Shown here piece after piece: positions 6,254 through 10,569 of a DNA stretch of 10,569 bases. The stretch spans positions 1-10,569 of the forward strand of contig USGP01000033.1 of assembly GCA_900554315.1 (NCBI GenBank), written 5' to 3'. Position numbers and translations under genes: made by a program. This DNA comes from an uncultured Mycoplasmatota bacterium. GTDB lineage: Bacteria > Bacillota_I > Bacilli_A > RF39 > UBA660. Positions within the stretch are counted from its first letter, which is position 1, and every line of letters starts with the position of its first letter. A model generated the notes under the pieces. That model was not told where the DNA came from and made no database searches. It saw only the letters and a list, made by a program, of their open reading frames with translations.

Positions 6254-6795
6254 ACTTCTTCTCCTTCTAATATCTTTTTGTTGTCTATATATAAAATTTT
6301 ATTATTTTCTTCTAAACTTTTTCTAACATCTATAATACATTGATTGGTACTTCCAACATATTCTGCTTTTTCACTAGCAAGTTTTAAAACAAATTTACCA
6401 TCTAATAAAACATCAATATGTTGTAAGATACACTCTAAATCTTTATCAGTTTCTTTCTGTTTTAATAAATCTTCCCATAAATAACCTGTATAAAGCCAAA
6501 TTGTTTTATGAGGGTACTTTTCATCCACCTCTCTCACCAGTTTAGCAATCTCACTACGATTCCCACAAAATAGTGGATCTCCTCCCGATAAAGTAAGACC
6601 ACTACACCAATCATTTTCTAACTCACGAAAGATTTCTTCTTTGGCAGAATCATCAAATACAACCCCTTCATTAGGATCCCAAGTAAAAGCATTTTGACAA
6701 GCATGACAGTGATGAGAACAGCCACTTACCCACAAAACAACACGTAACCCCTCTCCATTTAACATATCCGCCTTCGTAATATTATGGTATTTCAT
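6250..6795 (-). CDS. nrdG: Class III RNR activating enzyme B (radical SAM NrdG)
   Basis: This second 181-residue NrdG is clearly diverged from the copy at 2388-2939. The radical-SAM cluster motif is C26-SHH-C30-HA-C33 in the context WVSGCSHHCHACQN, with SGGDP at 70-74 and NrdG-like YTGYLWEDLL, DVLLDGKF and STNQCIIDV in the C-terminal half. It should install the glycyl radical on NrdD-B (Gly683). Its ATG directly abuts the TAG stop of nrdD-B with no spacer, served by AAAGGAAG at 6805-6812, and its TGA overlaps the dut start. The nrdD-nrdG order is the usual one for this enzyme pair. The short C-terminal extension IDNKKILEGEEV contains the ribosome binding site for dut. Family assignment is firm; specificity for NrdD-B rather than NrdD-A is inferred from position. 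Confidence 0.95.
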   Translation of the reverse strand: MKYHNITKADMLNGEGLRVVLWVSGCSHHCHACQNAFTWDPNEGVVFDDSAKEEIFRELENDWCSGLTLSGGDPLFCGNRSEIAKLVREVDEKYPHKTIWLYTGYLWEDLLKQKETDKDLECILQHIDVLLDGKFVLKLASEKAEYVGSTNQCIIDVRKSLEENNKILYIDNKKILEGEEV

Positions 6796-8928
6796 CTACA
6801 TAGACTTCCTTTCAGAAATTTCAGCCATCTTAGCATTACTCAACATCGTATCACCATGTACTCTAGAATAAGATAAATAACCATTCATACGATCAATCTT
6901 CGTAAGATCACTACTTCCACATTTAGGACACACATCCATATCTAATTCTTCATGACCACAGTTATTACAATAAGCCAAAGACAAATTAACACCTTCATAA
7001 AAGCCTTTATCCATAGCCCTTTCTACATAAGTAAGCATAGCCTTCGTATTATAACTCAAATTATAACGAACATATTGAATACGACCACCTTTAAACAATT
7101 CCCAAAATCTATCTTCCAAGTCCTGCTTTTCTATACCACTAATATTCTCCCAAACACCACAATGAAAACTATTAGAAACATATTCACGAGAACTAACACC
7201 TGGAATAACTCCATATTTCTTACGGAATTGCTTAATCTGTAATCCACATAAACTTTCAGCTGGTGTACCATAAATAGCATACAAAATATGATCTTCCTTC
7301 TTAAATTCTTGAGTCTTCTCATTAATATACTTCATAACCTCTAAAGCAAACTCTCCATCTTCCACAATACTTTTACCATTATATAACTCTTGCAATTCAT
7401 TTAAAGCCGTAATACCAAAAGATGCAGTGGAAGATTTAAGAATAGGTTCAATAGCCTCGTCGGGCTTCAAATTACCCCCATAAAAGCCTCCTTGACAATA
7501 AGCAAGAGGATTTGTAGATGCTTTACGTTTTGCTAAATAGCGATAAGTTCTGATATGAATTTTACGTATCATTTCTAAATAATAATCTAACACTTCATAA
7601 AAATCTTTTTGTTCTTCACGCGCTTTTGCTAAAATCATAGGTAAATGTAATGAAATAGCCCCTATATTAAATCTACCAATAAATACTGGTTTATCTTTAT
7701 CATCTGCAGGTTCCATTCCACCACGTTCATACCAAGGAGACAAAAAGGCTCTACATCCCATAGGAGAAACAATTCGACCATACTTCTTATACATTTCAGG
7801 TACATAACCATCTCCACTCAAAGATAAATAATCAGGATACATCGTCTTTTGGCTACACTTAATAGCACATAAAAAACTATCTCTTAATACTCCACCCTCA
7901 CCATGTACTTTCTTATCATATAAAAATACAAGTTTAGGAAATACCGTAGGTCGTTTAAATTCCTTTTTACCTTGCCCCTTACGATGAACATTCAAAATTG
8001 TTTTTGCAATCATAACAGCAAACTTATCTTGATCAACACCAAATGTAAGAGTAACAAAAGGATAATCTCCTCTACTAGAACTAACAGTATTTAATTTATA
8101 TTCAAGTCCCTGATACCCCTGTTCGCATTCACGAATTGTTTTCTTCCAAGCATATTCATCCGCTTCTTCTTTATACTCTTTTCCTTTGATATCCAAATAT
8201 TCTTGATAATACATATCATAACTCTTCTTAGCATATTTCTTTAAGACAGTATCAATCTCAGGAATAGTAAAACCACCGTATTGCATAGCCGTTGTATTAA
8301 TAGTAACATCACCTATTACATTAAAAGCAGTCTGTAATGTTTTTGGTTCGTTATACCAAATATTACTCATTTCAAATCCACCACTTAATACATTACCCAT
8401 ATCAAATAAACTACAATTCATAGTATCAAGTCTTGCACTCATATCATGAATATAAATATAACCATCTTTACAAGCCTCTATTTCTGCAGCTGTTAAGAAA
8501 AACTTCTTATAAAGTTCTTTATTAAGGCTATTATATATTAAACAACGTTGAAAAGTAACTAAAGTACTATCTGTATTAGAACAATCCTTATCACCCACAC
8601 TAGTAATATATTGAGCCTTCTTATAAACTTTACCCAATATTTGATTTAAATCTTTTTTATAATCACGATATTCTCTATAACTTTTTGCAACTAAAGGATT
8701 AATAGACTCCAATGCTACTTCTAAACAACTATGTAGTTGCTCTACAGTTGGATTACTAGTTTGTGTCTCTAATAATTCAATGACTTTAGAAACAATTTTA
8801 TCCAAAGCTTCATCAGTTAAGTCAACCATAACTCTTTCGGCACTAGCAGTTACAGCCATTTTAACTCTATCTGGATCAAATTTTTCTAAATTCCCATTTT
8901 TCTTTATAACCATTATTTCTCTTGCCAT
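6796..8928 (-). CDS. nrdD: Anaerobic (class III) ribonucleoside-triphosphate reductase B, complete
   Basis: This 710-residue class III RNR has every expected part in one chain. The ATP cone is at about 5-95 (VIKKNGNLEKFDPDRVKMAV at 7-26). IHDMSA (160-165) and NCSLFDM (171-177) mark the first active-site cysteine, C172. MGCRAF (390-395) places the likely thiyl residue C391 on the finger loop. The zinc site has four cysteines, CNNC (654-657) and CPKC (667-670). The glycyl-radical loop RMNGYLSY (680-687) has Gly683 as the radical site. Length is close to E. coli NrdD (712). The ATG at 8928 has AGGAGAGG at 8935-8942. A second in-frame ATG five codons on would cut into the ATP-cone strand and is less likely. 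It is the first gene of the nrdD-B, nrdG-B, dut chain and is divergent from a CRP/FNR regulator. It differs strongly from NrdD-A, so the pair is not a recent duplication. Confidence 0.95.
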   Translation of the reverse strand: MAREIMVIKKNGNLEKFDPDRVKMAVTASAERVMVDLTDEALDKIVSKVIELLETQTSNPTVEQLHSCLEVALESINPLVAKSYREYRDYKKDLNQILGKVYKKAQYITSVGDKDCSNTDSTLVTFQRCLIYNSLNKELYKKFFLTAAEIEACKDGYIYIHDMSARLDTMNCSLFDMGNVLSGGFEMSNIWYNEPKTLQTAFNVIGDVTINTTAMQYGGFTIPEIDTVLKKYAKKSYDMYYQEYLDIKGKEYKEEADEYAWKKTIRECEQGYQGLEYKLNTVSSSRGDYPFVTLTFGVDQDKFAVMIAKTILNVHRKGQGKKEFKRPTVFPKLVFLYDKKVHGEGGVLRDSFLCAIKCSQKTMYPDYLSLSGDGYVPEMYKKYGRIVSPMGCRAFLSPWYERGGMEPADDKDKPVFIGRFNIGAISLHLPMILAKAREEQKDFYEVLDYYLEMIRKIHIRTYRYLAKRKASTNPLAYCQGGFYGGNLKPDEAIEPILKSSTASFGITALNELQELYNGKSIVEDGEFALEVMKYINEKTQEFKKEDHILYAIYGTPAESLCGLQIKQFRKKYGVIPGVSSREYVSNSFHCGVWENISGIEKQDLEDRFWELFKGGRIQYVRYNLSYNTKAMLTYVERAMDKGFYEGVNLSLAYCNNCGHEELDMDVCPKCGSSDLTKIDRMNGYLSYSRVHGDTMLSNAKMAEISERKSM

Positions 8929-8956
8929 ACACTACCTCTCCTATCCTACAAATTCA

Positions 8957-8962
8957 ATTCTA
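8957..8962 (-). promoter_or_regulatory. -10 element of a probably activator-dependent nrdD-B promoter
   Basis: TAGAAT on the minus strand (5 of 6 consensus bases) predicts a start near 8950 and a 22-base leader carrying AGGAGAGG. At 16-18 bases upstream there is no recognisable -35 hexamer (AATAAC or similar). Instead the centre of the 13-bp inverted repeat (8992.5) is about 42.5 bases upstream of the predicted start, the position of class II CRP/FNR activator sites (-41.5). Confidence 0.45.
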
Positions 8963-8978
8963 CCCCGAAATTAAAAAA

Positions 8979-9006
8979 AGTTATTGTTGCATTTGCAACA
9001 ATAACT
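8979..9006. promoter_or_regulatory. Perfect 13-bp inverted repeat, probable operator of the CRP/FNR regulator
   Basis: The left arm AGTTATTGTTGCA (8979-8991) and right arm TGCAACAATAACT (8994-9006) are exact reverse complements around a TT centre. The element lies in the 116-bp gap between nrdD-B and the divergent CRP/FNR-family gene. A symmetric site is what a dimeric regulator of this family binds, although the arm sequence is neither the FNR (TTGAT-N4-ATCAA) nor the CRP (TGTGA-N6-TCACA) consensus. It overlaps the -35 of the regulator gene and lies near -42 of nrdD-B. As a transcribed hairpin it lacks a T run on the plus side and would precede both genes, so it is not a terminator. Confidence 0.7.
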
Positions 9007-9021
9007 AAAATTTGTTAAAAT
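8993..9021 (+). promoter_or_regulatory. Promoter of the CRP/FNR-family regulator
   Basis: TTGCAA (8993-8998) lies 17 bases before TAAAAT (9016-9021), and TGT immediately before the latter makes an extended -10. The predicted start is near 9028, 17 bases before the GTG. The -35 is inside the right arm of the inverted repeat, so a protein bound there would block this promoter, suggesting negative autoregulation. Confidence 0.5.
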
Positions 9022-9044
9022 AAAAAACAATGAGGTGAAGAAAA

Positions 9045-9680
9045 GTGTTAAAAACCTTAGATGAATCAAGACTTTTACAATTTAAAAATAATTTGTCAAA
9101 CTGTGTAAATGTAAAACGTAAAACTTTTTACAATAAAGACTTAATATTAAGTTATGCACCTATAAAAAAGAAAATAGGATTTATTACATATGGTAAAGCA
9201 AATATCGTCAAAATGGACAAAGAAGGAAATACCACTATTATGAGAGATTTAAAACAAAACGATATTTTTTCCAATCTATTTTTCCAAGATTCTGAAGATG
9301 AAATATATATTATAAGTAATGAAGAAACTGAAGTAATTTTTATTGATTATTACACAATATTAAAAAACTGCAGTAGAAACTGCCCATTTCATAATAAATT
9401 AGTACTAGCATTATTCGACTTATTAATACTAGATAACAAGCAACAAAATGAAAAGATAGAACTATTATCGAAACGTACAGTAGAAGAAAAAATATTATAT
9501 TTCTTAAAACAAAGAATGAATGAAAACAATGTATTTAAAGTAACCACTTCATATAAAGCAATATCAGAATATTTATTTGTTGATAGATCAAACTTGATGC
9601 GAGAATTGAAAAAGATGGAAGAAAAAGGCTTAATAGAAAAACATGATAAAATAATCATAATAAAAGAATCACAAAACTAA
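9045..9680 (+). CDS. CRP/FNR-family transcriptional regulator, probable controller of the RNR locus
   Basis: This 211-residue protein has the CRP/FNR plan. A cNMP-binding-type beta barrel is at about 15-105 (ILSYAPIKKKIGFITYGKANIVKMD, then IMRDLKQNDIFSNLFF), followed by a long dimerisation helix at about 114-137 and a C-terminal winged helix-turn-helix with SYKAISEYLFVDRSNLMREL (169-188) as turn and recognition helix. It lacks the arginine-serine phosphate-binding cassette of cAMP-binding CRP. C109 and C113 in NCSRNCPFH, just before the dimer helix, recall the CxxxC-FH segment of many clostridial CRP/FNR proteins; C20 is the only other cysteine. A redox or iron-sulfur role is possible but inferred. 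The GTG start at 9045 has GAGGTG at 9032-9037. Its divergence from nrdD-B and the shared operator make the RNR genes its likely targets. Confidence 0.88.
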   Translation: MLKTLDESRLLQFKNNLSNCVNVKRKTFYNKDLILSYAPIKKKIGFITYGKANIVKMDKEGNTTIMRDLKQNDIFSNLFFQDSEDEIYIISNEETEVIFIDYYTILKNCSRNCPFHNKLVLALFDLLILDNKQQNEKIELLSKRTVEEKILYFLKQRMNENNVFKVTTSYKAISEYLFVDRSNLMRELKKMEEKGLIEKHDKIIIIKESQN

Positions 9681-9695
9681 TGTGATTCTTTTTTT
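9662..9695. terminator. Bidirectional terminator shared by convergent genes
   Basis: AAAAGAATCACA (9662-9673) and TGTGATTCTTTT (9681-9692) pair around a 7-base loop. The plus strand continues into a T run (9689-9695), and the minus strand into TTTTATTAT, so it can end transcripts from both sides. The regulator stop TAA (9678-9680) and the surface-protein stop TAG (9679-9677) both lie in the loop. Confidence 0.8.
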
Positions 9696-10569
9696 CTTAA
9701 ATTAGTAAACAATAATAGTCCTCCAGCAATAACAATCAATCCACCAATAATTATAAAGATAATAGAATTCATAGCGGTATCTGGCACATTAACCAAAGGT
9801 GCATTTTCTAATACCGCATTAGCTTCACCAGACTCTGTAACATCAACCCGCATCTGAACTGTTTGTGCTTCATAATTTGGAGGTGTTACCGTCTGCTTAA
9901 CAATATATTCTCCAACAGGTAACGTAATATTTAATTCACTATCCGTAGTTTCATATTGATAAACTTCATTACCTTTTAAATCATAAATCGTAACTTCTGC
10001 TCTACTCAAATTTTTCCCAGTAGAAGAATCAATAACTTTAACATTTAAATTACCAATCTTTTGACTAAACTCTAAATTCAAATTAGCATCCAACGTCTCA
10101 GTGACAACACAATTACGATTAAAGGCAGACTGAGACAAAACCTCATACAACATCATTCTACCTTGAGAAGGATATTCATAGCGCGAAGCGTATTGAATCG
10201 CGTAAACTGCCAAGGAATCAAATTCAAACTCACCATTAATATGAATAGAATAGTCAAGTGTTTTATTTTTAATCTCCGAAATAGGTATTCGCACTCGAAA
10301 ACTTTCTCCCGCATCAAAAGATGTTTCTTCTTCCCCATTTTGATTGACAACAACCATTGGACTTTCAACATCTACTGTATAACCACTAAACTTATCAGAA
10401 TATACTTTTCCAGTACTAGTAGGAGTAATTAAACCAGTTTCGACATAATCATTAGTGACATGATAACTAATACCACTTTGTGTTAAAGAATCTAATTCTA
10501 CTTTATGATTCTGGTCAACATACCAAGTAACATAATCTTCCCAAGTATCAAGATACTCTAACATCTTAT
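9677..10569 (-). CDS. Sortase-type cell-wall-anchored surface protein, C-terminal part
   Basis: The frame is open to the right edge. The ATG at 10564 has only five bases before it and no signal peptide follows, so this is almost certainly the C-terminal part of a larger secreted protein; residues are counted from that Met. Residues 1-170 form a beta-rich region (YVTWYVDQNHKV, FRVRIPISEIKNKTLDYSIH, AVYAIQYASRYEYPSQGRMM) that may belong to a thioester-type (TQXA) adhesion domain, a tentative call. Residues 171-257 are Cna-B/SpaA-like (LNVKVIDSSTGKNL, then LPVGEYIVKQTVTPPNYE). The usual isopeptide Lys is Val177 and the usual catalytic Glu is Gln224, so a crosslink looks unlikely. The end is a wall-sorting signal: VPDTA (260-264), a membrane helix at 267-287 and a basic tail, NLRKKESH. 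The TAG stop overlaps the end of the convergent regulator gene by three bases. Confidence 0.85.
   Translation of the reverse strand, partial: KMLEYLDTWEDYVTWYVDQNHKVELDSLTQSGISYHVTNDYVETGLITPTSTGKVYSDKFSGYTVDVESPMVVVNQNGEEETSFDAGESFRVRIPISEIKNKTLDYSIHINGEFEFDSLAVYAIQYASRYEYPSQGRMMLYEVLSQSAFNRNCVVTETLDANLNLEFSQKIGNLNVKVIDSSTGKNLSRAEVTIYDLKGNEVYQYETTDSELNITLPVGEYIVKQTVTPPNYEAQTVQMRVDVTESGEANAVLENAPLVNVPDTAMNSIIFIIIGGLIVIAGGLLLFTNLRKKESH

Noticed and set aside
8979..9006. The perfect inverted repeat as a terminator or a transposon end.
   Set aside because: It sits between two divergent start codons with no T run on the plus side, and there is no transposase or target-site duplication.

Overview
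This is a low-GC, densely packed window of standard bacterial genes, almost all on the minus strand. It most likely comes from an anaerobic, walled, monoderm bacterium of the Bacillota (a gut Bacilli/Erysipelotrichia-like or clostridial lineage). Evidence: AT-rich codon use, strong GGAGG-type ribosome binding sites, a FemABX-type peptidoglycan bridge enzyme, a sortase-type surface protein, and two complete oxygen-sensitive class III ribonucleotide reductase (RNR) systems. All stops fit the standard code, including a TGA stop in an ATGA overlap. The taxonomic call is inference.

Layout. The left edge (1-1507) holds the 5' end of a secreted protein, oddly ending in a UvrD-helicase-like motif at the window edge, then a FemABX aminoacyltransferase. 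A two-TM membrane protein of unknown function (1561-2283) follows. The core, 2388-8928, is an anaerobic dNTP-synthesis locus of two minus-strand units. Unit B (promoter side at about 8950) is nrdD-B, nrdG-B and dut, in a tight chain with abutting or 4-bp-overlapping ends. Unit A, after a 333-bp AT-rich leader, is nrdD-A, a 54-residue peptide and nrdG-A, closed by a terminator. A CRP/FNR-family regulator (9045-9680, plus strand) is divergent from nrdD-B. It converges on a sortase-type surface protein that runs off the right edge.

How it works together. NrdG activates NrdD by making a glycyl radical, and NrdD reduces NTPs to dNTPs without oxygen. Dut clears dUTP and supplies dUMP for dTMP. The CRP/FNR gene shares a 116-bp intergenic region with nrdD-B, and that region contains a perfect 13-bp inverted repeat. 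The repeat lies about 42.5 bp upstream of the predicted nrdD-B start, where a class II activator would bind, and covers the -35 of the regulator's own promoter. A degenerate copy (14 of 18 core bases) lies in the nrdD-A leader, which suggests one small regulon.

The most unusual point is that nrdD-A ends just after its zinc-binding knuckle. The segment carrying the glycyl radical site is a separate 54-residue gene with its own ribosome binding site, so this reductase appears to be split in two. nrdD-B keeps the segment fused, which gives an internal comparison.
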